From Acorus gramineus (taxonomy: Eukaryota > Streptophyta > Magnoliopsida > Acorales > Acoraceae): a stretch of DNA of 64,000 nucleotides. Shown here piece after piece: positions 24,301 to 34,985 of the stretch (position 1 is its first letter; the number at the start of each line of letters is the position of its first letter). The stretch spans positions 17,959,116 to 18,023,115 of the forward strand of contig CM060856.1 in assembly GCA_030737835.1 (NCBI GenBank), written 5' to 3'. The notes beneath the pieces were generated by a model. It worked only from the letters and a program-made list of their open reading frames with translations. It was not told the origin of the DNA and searched no databases. Position numbers and translations under genes: made by a program.

Positions 24301-27300
24301 CAATCATGCAATTGAAACCTTTTGTTTTCAAAATTAATTGCTGAACGAGAGGTATAACACATACATGCACACAAATTTTAAAATATATTCATATAAAGAT
24401 GATGATAGCAGTACCTGCATGGCTCTTATAATCGTTCCAACAAATGGTATAGAATCATGTGATTCTGATGCAACAATGGTGGGAAAAAGCTCGTAGAAAA
24501 AGAAAATTGGTTCTATATAAGAAACATGATTAGATACTACTATAGGAGCAATTTCCCTTGAAACAGGCTTCCCGATCCGTCTAATCCAATGATATCTGAC
24601 ACAAGATAAGAGAAATTTGTCAAGCCAACCTTAAGATGAAAATAATGCAAAAATACTACACTAAAAAAAGGACTTGGTAACAAAAATTTAAGTGCATGAC
24701 TACAACAAAACTTCAATTCAGCAGCAACACACAGTAAATAAAATATAGTGTTCAAACAGATATATTTATTAAGTTGAGAATGCCATTTTCTAACAATCTC
24801 AATTGAACTCAAGATTTGTATGAGTATCATATTTCTATTAATGGACCCATGCCATACTGTGGAGTGTGGAGCCTCATTCAAGTGTATATATACTCATTCA
24901 GGGGAATCACTCAAATGAATGTAATAAATTGATTACTCACCATCTTAGATTTCAATTTGAAAGCACTTATCAACTATGGGTTCGTTTGGAAACACAGATT
25001 GAAAAGTAGCTTTTGGAATAAAGCTGCTTTTTAAGATGATTTAAGACCTTGACTTTTATTGGGATGTTTTTTTTTAATTCAGGAATCAATATTTCAAAAC
25101 AATTAATGTTTCGCAGAGAAAGTTGCTTTTCAATTCAAAAAATCGATTCCGACCAAAAAGCAATGTTTTTGAGCTTTTCAAAACATGGATTTCGAGGGAA
25201 AAATTAAAAGGAATCCAGCTTCCGATTCTGAATAAAGCTGCCCCGTTTGGCTACACGATTTTAGCTTTTCAGCTTTTCAAAAAGCAAAAGCTGCCCCAAA
25301 CGTGCAACCAAACGGGGCCTATATGTTATGCGACAATAAGTCAAGGCTTGAGTGTGGGTACTCAAATGTTCAAGGGTGAGAATTGGAATCCATATGTTCA
25401 GTTGGTGTTGTAAAAGGGCAGAAAAATCAACTAAAGGTTGAAAGCTCAATGTGTTAGTAGGTTGTTTCCATCTCGTGTCCTTAAGCAAACAATGTATTAC
25501 TAACACATGCTTACATTTGTTTCTTAAACAATTTACAGTTTATAATAAAATCACAATAGACTACCAAGCCGTTGTTAGATAACCAAGTGAGTATGTTAAA
25601 GTCACCAGTGCATCTTAAAGACTGTACTTCAAGTGTATGACTCTCAGATTAACCGTGCTCCATGAAGAAAAAAGGAAATCAGGGTGCTGAGAGTGCATTG
25701 ACGGTATTATTATCTGAAGTAGCAAGTTGACCAAATGACCTTTTATTAAATTAAGATCAGAAGAACTTCTTTTTCAGAAAGGAAATACAACTTATTCTCA
25801 GACCAAAAAAAAGTTTCACAACTTCTCCAATCTTCCAACAAAAATCACATCAACCAACCCAATTGAATCACTGAAAACCGAACCAAATCACACAGTGAAT
25901 CAATCATGCCATCAAACAACGCGAACTCCCCAATCCAACAATACCCAAACACCACACATGCTCATTGTCATCAACAAGTACACAAAAAAAACTACCTTTC
26001 GAAATATAATTCAGTCCCTTACTCGATTTTTTCTCAAATTTCACTAAAAATTTGAGTAAACTCTTTTTGTACGTTGTTCTCCAATCATTATTTTGATTTT
26101 ATTCAGATCTTCTAAAAAATTCATATCTTCTCCCAAATTATTCCCTATGAACCTTTTCCTTTCATATCTTTCCCTCCAAGCATCTCTGCCACTAAATTTC
26201 TGTTCCATGGTATCTTCTAGGCATAAAGAACTTTATAAGAATCCATAATCATCCATTGCTAAAGAAAAATTTTTATAAATAAAAAGCAAAAAACTAAGAG
26301 TGTGAAGAAAGAAGGAGAAGAGGGGAGTTTTATAAAGTTTTGGGGAGAGAGAATTATAGTCGTTGGAGGTTTGGGTCATGAAATACCCTTGATTTGATAT
26401 AAATTTAGAGTTTTTAATGTTTTGATAGGAGTTTAGATCAAGGGTTGGAGAGGGTTTGAATCATTTTTACTCAATTTCAAATTTGTGTATGAGTTTGGGT
26501 CCAAGGTTGGAAGTGCACTTAGGCCATCTCCAGTCCTTACTCAAACTTATACATATATTTTATTAACAATTTGAATAAAAGCTTTATTTGATATTTTGTG
26601 TATCCAACCATTACTTTGTTTTTACTCAAATCTTTTCAAAAAATTCCTTTCTCCCAATTATTCACTGATTTGGTCTAAAAAAGAGCTGTTGAAAAACAAG
26701 GATTGTGTGGGATTTTTACTCAAATTTAAATTTGATATGAGGACGGGTCTAGGACTTGAGATGCTATAAGATCATTTCAGAAGCACTTTTTTTATTTATT
26801 ATTTTCTAGCAGATAGAATTCGATTTATTTATTCTAACCGAGAAGGAGATGCCTGAGTGAATTTAATTTAATACTGAACAAACCAGTTGTAAGATTATTT
26901 GTGACCATAAAGGAGCCGTATGAGGTGAAAATCTCATGTACGGTTCTGGAATAGCAATGAGAACAGTGATGTTTTCATCGACTATGATTATCTAAGGGAC
27001 ATGGGGGCGCAAACAAGAGGGGAGATCCTATCAAATCAACTTTGTTCCAACCTAGGATAAGAAGCTCATGAGCTTGGTCTTACTTCACCGTCGAGAATGA
27101 AAGAAGATGATTTTGTGGGAATTTCATTCAAATTTCATTTGATATAGGTATGGGTTAGGCCATTTCCTGCTTTTACTCAAATTTATACCCAAATTTCATT
27201 GATAATTTGAGTAAAAGCTTCATTTGATATAGTGTCTCTTACCATTTACGTAATTTTTTTTTATAAAATTCCTATCTTTTTTTAATTATTCACTTATTTG

Positions 27301-27998
27301 GCTTAAAAAAGAGCTGTTGAAAAGTTTTGGGTAAAAATTAATAAGTCTCCTTTGATTTGGGTAAATTTTTTAGTCTCATTTTGATATGGGTCAGAGAAGA
27401 TTTTATGAAATTTTTACTCAAATTTAAATTTGATATAGGTATGGGTCTAGGATTGGAGATACTCAGAAAACAAAAACAAAACACAAAATTTCAACCAAAG
27501 CAAGTAATTCAAAAGAAGTCAAAAGAAAGGAAGGGCAAACCCAAATGAGAAGAGGATGAAACGCGAGCAAAGTCGGGTAATCCACATGATCCCCTGCCTC
27601 CACCTCGGCATGGGGCTCTCCCTGTCCTTCCACCCCTCCAGCGCCACCTTCGTCGCCACGTACCCCACCGCCAGGCATAGCCCGAACATCACCAGCCGAA
27701 CCGCCGCGATCGGGAGGCAGACGATCGTCTTCGCCCACTCGTAGAGGCCCTCTATGTTCGGGGTGTGGTTTCGGAAGGGTTCGACCGGGGTCGGTGGGGG
27801 GAGTGACGGGAGCGAAGCCCCCAGGAAATCGAAGGGGTTCCCGTAATCGGATGCTATTACGTTCTCGCTCGGCTTTTGTTGCTGTTGTTGTTCTTCATCG
27901 CCGGCTATGACGACGGTCACTTCCGGTTCCGATTCGCCAGCGGAGTACGACTGCGGGAGGAGGGGGGAGTCAAGATCGGAGGGTGGCTCCGCCGCCAT
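10467..27998 (-). CDS. LPEAT2: LPEAT2-type lysophospholipid acyltransferase with EF-hands, 14 exons
   Basis: Transfers an acyl group from acyl-CoA to lysophosphatidylethanolamine and related lysolipids, at endomembranes. Exons in transcript order: 27998-27541, 24595-24415, 24094-24035, 22303-22140, 22058-21995, 21768-21700, 20767-20672, 19812-19768, 18411-18341, 15070-15004, 12513-12463, 11143-11036, 10952-10908, 10613-10467. All have GT/AG borders and join in frame to 541 aa, close to the usual length of about 540. The start is chosen at MAAEPPSDLDSPLL because family proteins begin this way; an upstream in-frame Met (28109) exists. Seen: a hydrophobic segment near residues 91-120; acyltransferase block NHVSYIEP (175-182); VIYVNRFS; FPEGTTTNG (247-255); VVVRYP; then degenerate EF-hand loops near 431, 467 and 502; and CLRRNPLLIALF near the end. 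The C-terminal tail AAHLNFHISLEVL is unusual. The gene spans 17.5 kb because of repeat-filled introns. Confidence 0.93.
10953..12462 (-). other. LPEAT2-like introns 11 and 12
   Basis: 10953-11035 and 11144-12462 are introns around exon 12. Apart from that exon nothing was recognised; short open frames here are chance. Confidence 0.7.
13117..13195 (-). mobile_element. tRNA-derived SINE-like head
   Basis: On the minus strand a good box A, TAGCTCAATGG (13182-13172), is followed about 30 bp later by GGGTTTCTAAGTCCC (13143-13129), a decayed box B. This order and spacing are typical of tRNA-derived SINEs. The 3' boundary and target duplication are not clear. Confidence 0.5.
13971..14456. repeat. 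243-bp direct tandem duplication in LPEAT2-like intron 10
   Basis: Units 13971-14213 and 14214-14456 share gggaactaggacag, ggttttttggacatttt, gattccatattggttagg-type and ttagg-type blocks with roughly one change per 20 bp. It is non-coding and of unknown origin. Confidence 0.88.
15912..16574. mobile_element. Non-autonomous Mutator-like (MULE) element with 9-bp TSD
   Basis: Flanked by the 9-bp direct repeat actatcatc (15903-15911 and 16575-16583). Ends are inverted: tatgaagcacggacatg on the left and the reverse complement ctacaaagcacggacac on the right. The inside is an AT-rich left half and a right half with an 81-bp tandem repeat. It has no transposase. TSD length and structure fit Mutator-type elements. 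Confidence 0.85.
16342..16520. repeat. 81-bp tandem repeat inside the MULE
   Basis: Units at 16342-16422 and 16423-16503, then a partial third from 16504. Each unit holds gggccgtgtcccaaccatg and gcgtgtccgatacgtgtct. The repeat gives open frames on both strands (for example 16233-16643 minus) that are not genes. Confidence 0.9.
17286..17585. repeat. 148-bp duplication with poly(T)-poly(G) tracts
   Basis: Two copies with period 148 bp (for example tttggatgggagaatag at 17421 and 17569). Each begins with a run of T's directly followed by a run of more than ten G's, then purine-rich DNA and gtggagaattaagcaaaaa. The G-runs could form quadruplex structures and are error-prone in assembly. Confidence 0.85.
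17562..18019. mobile_element. TIR element (Tourist/Harbinger- or hAT-like MITE)
   Basis: The left end gcccctgtttggat and the right end ccaaacgggagcc are inverted copies, a pattern common to plant MITEs of about this size. There is no coding capacity and no convincing target duplication, so the superfamily is open. The left tip is duplicated at 17413. Confidence 0.5.
18412..24034 (-). other. LPEAT2-like introns 3 to 8
   Basis: Apart from exons 4 to 8 this span is intron. Only an RNase H-like relic near 23200-23465 was recognised. Introns 18412-19767, 19813-20671, 20768-21699 and 22304-24034 are otherwise plain AT-rich DNA. Confidence 0.7.
23205..23468 (+). pseudogene. Retroelement RNase H C-terminal relic
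   Basis: The plus-strand frame contains NHVKRSFNGVADSLEKYEAE, which resembles the end of the plant LINE-type RNase H domain (HV.R..N.VAD.LAK). The part before it is broken. It lies antisense within intron 3 of the LPEAT2-like gene. Assignment rests on one motif. Confidence 0.4.
24978..25319. mobile_element. 342-bp MITE with GGG..GTTTGG ends
   Basis: The left end gggttcgtttgg and the right end ccaaacggggcc are inverted copies. Short tat triplets sit on both sides (24975-24977 and 25320-25322), which would fit a 3-bp target duplication of PIF/Harbinger type. Internal inverted segments rich in gctttt/aaaagc make it a foldback. Confidence 0.6.
26020..26520. repeat. MITE-like family, copy 1
   Basis: Shares ctcaaatttcac.., tttgagtaaa, attattttgattttattcagatctt and ttttactcaatttcaaattt blocks with the copies at 26521 and 27152. 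It ends near gttggaagtgcacttaggcc. Confidence 0.55.
26521..26771. mobile_element. MITE-like family, copy 2
   Basis: About 250 bp, from aggccatctccagtcct to aggacttgagatgct. The ends are imperfect inverted copies. It shares tctaaaaaagagctgttgaaaa and ctcaaatttaaatttgatat with copy 3. Confidence 0.65.
26800..27105 (+). other. Organellar group II intron 3' end (NUPT/NUMT fragment)
   Basis: Contains a perfect-looking 34-nt domain V (26913-26946: gagccgta, gaggt, gaaa loop, atctc, then tacggttc) followed by a domain VI-like hairpin (atgagaac paired with gttttcat) and a ctatgattat end. Such sequence is typical of plastid or mitochondrial introns, so this is probably organelle DNA moved to the nucleus. 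The following exon-side sequence was not identified, so I cannot name the source gene. It is inserted between MITE copies. Confidence 0.7.
26913..26946 (+). ncRNA. Group II intron domain V (relic)
   Basis: 34 nt folding as a lower stem gagccgta/tacggttc, a bulge, an upper stem gaggt/atctc and a GAAA tetraloop. This is the catalytic core hairpin of group II introns. Here it is only a fragment without domains I-IV, so it cannot splice. Confidence 0.85.
27106..27466. mobile_element. MITE-like family, copy 3 and a fragment of another
   Basis: 27147-27466 runs from taggccatttcctgc to aggattggagatactc, matching copy 2 at both ends and in the middle (aaaaaagagctgttgaaaa). 27106-27146 repeats the right-end motif of the family and is probably a broken fourth copy. 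Confidence 0.6.
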
Positions 27999-28342
27999 TT
28001 GACCGTGTCGGGTGGTCCGCCGAAGGGGGGGGACGACTTTTAATGGCGTTGAATGGGAGTTATTGGGGGGGGGGGGGGGGTGACTGTGAAAGGAAAGACA
28101 GCCAACCAAAATTTTCCGTCATTTTAGTTGTGCTTAAAATCAGTCACATAAAAATATTGGGATCTCTCTTTTTCTTGGTATTACCGTTTAAATCTTTAAA
28201 TTTAATGTTATATTCCTGATTAGCCCATCTCTCACTGAATTTTCTTATTAGTTCTTTTGAGAGATTAAAAAAAAATCATATCCCTTGAATCTAGATACTT
28301 AAATTATAATATGAAGAAGTTCATAAGAACTTAAAAATATTT

Positions 28343-29144
28343 AGTGAATTGCTCAAATGCTCCTTGATCAACGGCCCTATTTTTTTTTTCTACCTTGGAT
28401 TTTTTTTTTTATCCTGCAATCTGATTCTATTTTTATTTACTCCTGATCAATGTTACATCATACTTTGATACCTGAACCACCTCTACCATATTTTTCAAAT
28501 TTATAGCCTCATTATTTGCAAAAATGAAATTATTAGTAAAGCAAATAAGTTTTTCTTGTTCTCAACAATTATTTGCATTGGTACTTAGTGATTTTGGACT
28601 TTGTAGAGAAGGTGTTTCATGTCGTGCAACTCGTTATCTCATGTTCGTTATAAGAAATATATGCTTGACTATGTAGCATGGATCAATAACATGTATTTAT
28701 TTTAATGACAATTTAAAAATGTATCTATAACTATTTTGTGTACATTGAATGCACTTACAGATGATAACGACAGTGATACTTTGAAAATATATCTATAATA
28801 ATTTTGTGTACATTGAATACACTTACTAATGATAATGATAAGACTTATAATTTATGAATATATTGTATCTATAACAATTTTGTGTTTAACCATCTTTGTG
28901 TACGTTGAATGCTTTCTGTAGATAACTATTAAATATTTGTAACTATATATGTATATAATTTCTGTATGTATTACATTATATTTATGTATTATGTAACTCT
29001 GTTTATGAGAAGTATTTCAGTTATTATGAACAGTCAGGGGTAAAAAAAAAAGACAATACTGTAGGGGTAAAAAAAATAAAAAAAATCCAGGAACAAAAAA
29101 AAAATTGGGTTATTGGTCAAAGGGCATTTGAGCAATTCACCAAA
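28343..29144. mobile_element. TIR element with probable 9-bp TSD (MULE-like)
   Basis: Left end agtgaattgctcaaatgc and right end gcatttgagcaattcacc are inverted copies extending about 50 bp, including matched T/A tracts. The flanks share aaaatattt (28334-28342 and 29145-29153). Inside are three degenerate 70-76 bp repeats (from about 28723, 28793 and 28869) with the core ttttgtgtacattgaat. There is no coding region. Confidence 0.72.
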
Positions 29145-29456
29145 AAAATATTTGGTATGTTTTGGAAGGACGCTGTTGTATACGGTTCATTTTTATGTTA
29201 CCAAATACAACTTTATGTAACGAGCGCTGATACACTCAGTCCATAGTATATATTACTCATAGTGTATGACGTAAAATTTTTTATCATTTTTTCAACTCAA
29301 AATAAAATACATTAATGTATCTCAGTATGTATTTTATTTCATATAACTATATGTACTTCAATGGGAGAATGTATGACTTTAAAAAAAAATGATGTGAACT
29401 GCAATTGGAGCTGCACTAAAGGCTGGACATATCATTTTCTAACTTATTATTCATCC

Positions 29457-30077
29457 AAGCTTGTTAACATAGCAGTTATAGTTCGGATAGCCCATATCTG
29501 TATCCGTATGCATCATAATTGAATATCCAAAAAAATATCAGTATTCGATATCTTATGGATATTCAATAAAAATCCATAAGACATGATATCTTATCGGTAT
29601 CCAATAAAAAATCCAAATTCATATTCGAATTCGAATAATTATTCAAAATATTTGAAAATTTTAAATGGATAAGAATATGATTCAAATATATTAAAATCCA
29701 ATATCCAAAAGTCAAAATCATGTATCTAATATATAAATTTATATAAAAAAAAATTCAATAATTATCTAGTATAAAATAAAAAAAAATATAACTAAATAGT
29801 AAACACATAAAACATTACATGTTGTAAAGATAAAAAAAAACTCATATTAACACTAAGATGTAAATATATTAATATAATAAATAATATTATAATATTGTTT
29901 CAGATACGGATATTTTTCGGATCGGATATCATCATATCCGTATCCGATCTGAAATATGTGAGATACAAATATTTTAATTTTGGATACGGATATGAATTTT
30001 GAATATCGAATAATTTTTAAAAATTTTAGATACAAATCGGATACAAATATTATTCGAATAATTAACAAGCTTACATC
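29457..30077. repeat. AT-rich foldback repeat with TATCCGTATCCGA motifs
   Basis: Bounded by aagcttgttaa (29458-29468) and ttaacaagctt (30063-30073), an inverted pair. Between them, motifs like atatccgtatccga occur in both orientations. A related repeat lies in the STAY-GREEN intron at 41280-41780. Confidence 0.55.
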
Positions 30078-30079
30078 TA

Positions 30080-32520
30080 TCGAGATATAGAGGTGAGATA
30101 TATATTTTGTTAAATTTTTTACATTTATTAAAAATGGAGAGAAATATACATTTTTCATCAAATCATATACATCATTAGACGAGGTTTACTATTTTCAAAA
30201 AATGAAAACATGCGTGGGACTGTTCGTAGGACATCATTTGGGGCTGTACGCATGTACCTAATAAGTTTTTGATAATTTTAATTAAAACTTTTGATTTTAA
30301 AATTCTTAGAACTTCAAAATGGCCAAATGGAAATCATAAGTTGTTTCATGAATTCTTAAAACTGAGAATTATAGATCGTTTCATGAATCATGAGAACCCA
30401 TTGAAAAATTTGTTTTTTTTTCTTTTCTTCTTTTAAGAGGTGGTTTATAGATTATAGTAAGGTCAAATTTAGATGGATTTTTTTTTAAAGTGTGACTCAG
30501 CACATGATGCGCACGTGAAATGGACGGTGTCAGTTGACGCACACGTTGTCAATTTGCACTGGAGACCTTGTTGTCGAACATTACATTCCACGTGGGAAAC
30601 AAGGCGTCCCGATGAGATCTTATATATTTATTATTATGTTTTGGTACACTGAATCTAGTATTAAAATTTGAAAGGGGCCCTCTTTCGATTTCATGTGGCA
30701 AGAAGATGATTTTTTATCTCAAGAGGGGACAATGGGCTCTATGTTGGTGGGGGCGATTGATTTTTCAGTGTGGGTTCCACTAATTATGGTCGGCGAAATA
30801 CATTTGATTGCGTTCCTTCTGTGAAGCAATTAAATGTAATATATTTACATTTTTAAAATTATTTATTTTTAAAGTTATCCAAAAAAAAAAAAACATGGTG
30901 AATTTGTTAGTGAGTGAATGAAAAAAGTTTTAGTCCTACATTGTAAAATTAAAAAAGTTTTGATGTGTGTTTATGAAAAGTAAGATTCTTAAGTTGAGCC
31001 CCAAGGGGCACTCTATTTTTGGAATAGAGAGACCTACCTCCATTATGGTAAGCTTGGCCCAAAAAAACACAAGCGCCCACCTTGTTCACTTCGCACATGT
31101 GAAATAACTTTTTGAACAAAATTTATTTGATAATATTTTTGGTCCATGGTTAATCTTTCAAATATTTTTTATGGGCTTTTACCGGGCTTCCAAATATTTT
31201 TATGAGCTTCTACTCGGGTAAAAAATTTTATGGGTCCTTGTAACCTCTTCTAGTTGGGATTGTTTGCGGTGAGTGTCATTCAAAATTTTTGACAGTTAGC
31301 TTTTGAAAAATGATATACTCAGTCATATTCACCATTCAAAAACTCAGATCTCAAGTGTTTTCATTTTTTTTTAAATAGTAAACATCATCTAATGATGCAT
31401 ATGTTTTGATGAAAAGTGCATGTCGCTCCATTTCGAGTTGAATAAACCCATTTTTAGTAAGCATAAGAAAAAAATTTAATAAAGTATATACATCATCTAA
31501 CGAGGTATATTACTGAGTCTGTAATGAGGTATATAGGTCTGTGTTTTAGACTGAAAAAAAAACTTAGTGTAGCAGCACTCGACTTTTTGAATGAAGGGAT
31601 GTTTAACACTCTATTTCAGTACTGAACAGACCAGGGGTGACTTCAACAATCCCTTCAACATATTTCCCCTCTATAAATTCCACCCAAATTTGCATTGCAT
31701 GTATAATTCATCCAATCATTTATTGCAGTAGATATTTCAATCCAACAGTCTGCATTCGAGTCTAATACATTTCATTGAGTGAATGCATTCCAGTAATTAA
31801 AAGAGAGAGTGTGTCAACATAGTTTGTTCGTTGCCCCTTCAGTTTAAGTAGTGCTGCCACCATAGAGAGTTTGACCATTGTATTCTAAGACTGTGGTCAG
31901 AACTGTGAACATCAGTGCGGGGCGAATATATTCTTAAGGACATAGAATCCAGCTCTAGCCTCAGCCTTCCTCTTTCATCATATCAGAAAAGAACAGACTT
32001 GCCAAATCAATACGCTTGGTTGTTCTTCTTCATCTTGTTCTCACTACTCTAGTGTATAAGTGTTAGTTTTTCTTATTATATACTGTTTTGTAAACATAAC
32101 CCCTTAGTTCCTTTCCTACAATTATGTCTAGGGATTAATAAGCAAAATTTCATATAAAATGTGAGGGCTGAAAATGTAATATGAAAAAGGAAAATAATAA
32201 TCATTAAATTTTATAGTTTTCAAGAATTTAAAAATAACAATCTTTTTTAAAAAATAATTTATTTGGGTATTTTTCATTTTTATCTCTGTCTAATATATCA
32301 TTAGATCATCAAAATTTGTATCTATATTTAGACTTGTTAATTATTCCAAATGTGTGTGTAACGGTCCGACTCATAAGATATAGAATTTTTGAAAATTTAT
32401 ATCAGAATATGAATGCTTCATGATATGATTTGGATATAAATGTATTTGAAACCTTCCAATCCATTGATATTCATATTTTAACGGAATATCAAAAATTTAT
32501 AGGTGTTACAAATTCATCAC
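30080..32520. other. Gene-poor intergenic DNA
   Basis: No gene found. A member of a dispersed repeat family (atacatcatct-aacgaggtata motif) sits at about 31370-31560, with a short related piece near 30160-30245. A promoter-like ctctataaattccaccc near 31670 is followed by no open frame. Confidence 0.55.
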
Positions 32521-32540
32521 CAGATGCAGTCCGCATATGC

Positions 32541-32606
32541 TTTGCCTTAGTGGTCGAGTACTCCTCCCGTGCAGGACCCGGCTTCGAGCCTCGTTGGCCG
32601 CCCGAA
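32541..32606 (+). mobile_element. tRNA-derived SINE-like head
   Basis: tagtggtcgag (32548-32558) resembles Pol III box A and ggcttcgagcc (32580-32590) resembles box B, 32 bp apart as in tRNA-derived SINEs. The body probably continues to about 32700. No clean target duplication seen. Confidence 0.5.
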
Positions 32607-32704
32607 AAAATGTGGAAAAAGCCCATTGTTAGTTTATGGGCCTTTGACTCTTTGTTGACCCTCAATTTGTACTAATAGCCCCTCAAGGGCCTTTGTATCA
32701 ATAA

Positions 32705-32985
32705 TGTATTTTTTAAATAGTATACATCATTTAATGAGGTATATATTTTGATAAAAAATGTATATCACTCAATTTCGAATTGATTAAATCAATTTTTAAA
32801 AATGTAATATTTTTTAACGAGGTATATATCTCAATTAAGGAATTATATACCTCGTTGAGTGACTAACAAAGTATATGATGAGACTGCATTTGGAACTGTA
32901 AAATAGAATGTGTTATCAGCCAACGCCGTTTAAAGTGCTTGGAAATAAACATAATGTCCAATGGATTTTGGAGTGCAACTCAGAC
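32705..32985. repeat. Dispersed repeat family, copy A
   Basis: Shares long blocks with 34740-34985: atagtatacatcat, a ttaacgaggtatata block, gagactgcatttg, actgtaaaatag, aaagtgcttg and aaataaacataat..caatggatt. A third, weaker member lies at 31370-31560. No coding content. Confidence 0.75.
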
Positions 32986-32989
32986 GGAT

Positions 32990-34735
32990 CGGATCGAATT
33001 GGAGCTCAGCCGGAACCCAACACGAGATTTTTAAGCTTTGGGCCTAAAGATGACCCGGTGGCTTGAGGTTTTAGGCTTCGGCTCTAATGATGATCCTTAA
33101 GACTTTAACTGATCACATGCAGGTGATGATTATACCGCGTACGGAGTTTTTCTAATTAATGTAAAAAATTTCATTTTAAAAAAATATAAATCAACCCTAT
33201 AGAACTTGAATTGGAGATAACTCACAAAATTGATTCAACAAGAGGAGTCAAAACTATTTTCTATAAAAATAGAAAACTATCTTTTCTAAAAAAATAATAA
33301 TAAAAAATATGAATAATTATATTAATTTTAAAATATTTTTTTTTTATTTCACCTCTTTTTATCCCGATTTACATGATCGAGATTACATATTCACTTGGCT
33401 TATGTGTTTGATAAGGGCATTGATACACTATGGTCTCCCAATATATTATCCTAGTACATTTATATACTCCATTTATGTAAAATTTACTTTTTATTTTTCA
33501 ATAAAAATGCGTTGGTTATCTAGATTAATACTTGACTTTTCATAATAATATTGATATCACTAGGTAAGTATATATTTTGGTAGAAGATGTAGATGGGACT
33601 GTACCTAATGCGTTTGAATGTTATCACTTTTCTATTGATAATACTTGTTTTCTTATGGTTGTTCATGTTTCGTTATCAATTGAAGCATTTCATTAATAAG
33701 TTAAAAAAGAAAGAGTACATAGAAAAGTACAAGTAATGTTTAGTCTTATCTCACTAATAAAAAATAAGTTTTATATCATATAAAACATGTAAATTTTTAT
33801 TTTTGTTGTGTGTATATACAATTTATTAGAATATATATTTTATTTTTTAAAAATGATATGCTACTTTATATGAAATATATATACTTTACATAAAACATGT
33901 GAGAACTGCATGTAGAACTGCTCCAAACATTAAACATATGCGAACTAGTTTGACAAGCTATAAATGATGAGGTATAAAGATTAAATGTTTGAACAGGTGA
34001 TGGGAGAACAACTTATACCATTTGTCATGAAATTAAAAGAAAATTGGATAAAATGAGGACAATAATCTTAATTTTAAAATAAAAATAAGGATATTTTTTT
34101 TCACTTGAGTAGAATAAAATTTATCCCTTATTTTTATCCTGATTTTGTTTCATTTAAAAAGTAGAATAATGTGAATAATTTTAATGGATTTTTTATCCTT
34201 TAAAATAAAATAATTTATTTTTGAAATCTTATTATATTGTCAAAATAATTTAAATAATAATCTTAGATATGGAGATTTTCCGTTTAAAATTATGCATGGT
34301 GTCATATATAATTATTGATAATAATGCACTGTGAATTATTGAGAGATGCAATGTCTATATTGAAAGATGCAGTATCCACATGTTAATGCGGGAACCAAAA
34401 AGATGTAGACTGTGATCTGCGTGGGTCCCATCGAATTAATTTGGGTCATGTGTCTCACCCACGTGATAAATGAGGCAACCTTATGCATCCAATTTTTTTT
34501 TTTTAAATAACCTTATGTATCTTAATTAGTTGGGATTGAGTTTTTATTTTATATTTTGTGAGGAATGATTGAGTGATGGAGAATTACTAACGAGATGTAA
34601 GGTTGCTATGTAATATTTCAATTTTTATTTGAATTTTTTACATTTAAAAAAAAAAAACAAAAAAAGAGGAATGACTAGTTGATTTAAAATACGGATAATG
34701 TTATGGACAGTGTTAAATTTATCTTCAAATGTAGT
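32990..34735. other. Gene-poor intergenic DNA
   Basis: AT-rich; no gene, RNA or element boundary recognised. Confidence 0.5.
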
Positions 34736-34739
34736 TTGC

Positions 34740-34985
34740 ATATTTTTTAATTTTTAAAAATAGTATATATCATATAATAAAATATATGTTTCGATGAAAA
34801 TTATATATAGTTTTATTCTGAATTTAATGAATCCATTTTAAAAAATATAAAAGAATTTTAACGATGTATATACTTTGTTGGATGGCTAACAAAATATATG
34901 AGACTGCATTTGATATTGTAAAATAGACTACGTTTAACAACGTTAAAGTGCTTGAAAATAAACATAATATACAATGGATTAAAAA
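34740..34985. repeat. Dispersed repeat family, copy B
   Basis: Second copy of the family at 32705-32985, same orientation, ending aaacataatatacaatggatt. Confidence 0.75.

Larger units (their letters stand above)
24596..27540 (-). other. LPEAT2-like intron 1
   Basis: A 2.9-kb intron filled with a TIR element (24978-25319), a cluster of related MITE-like repeats (about 26020-27466) and an organellar group II intron fragment (about 26800-27105). The stretch 25330-26000 shows nothing recognisable. Confidence 0.75.

Noticed and set aside
27463-27744. Overlapping frames of 91 and 62 residues on both strands
   Set aside because: Other-frame shadows of LPEAT2-like exon 1, which is GC-rich.
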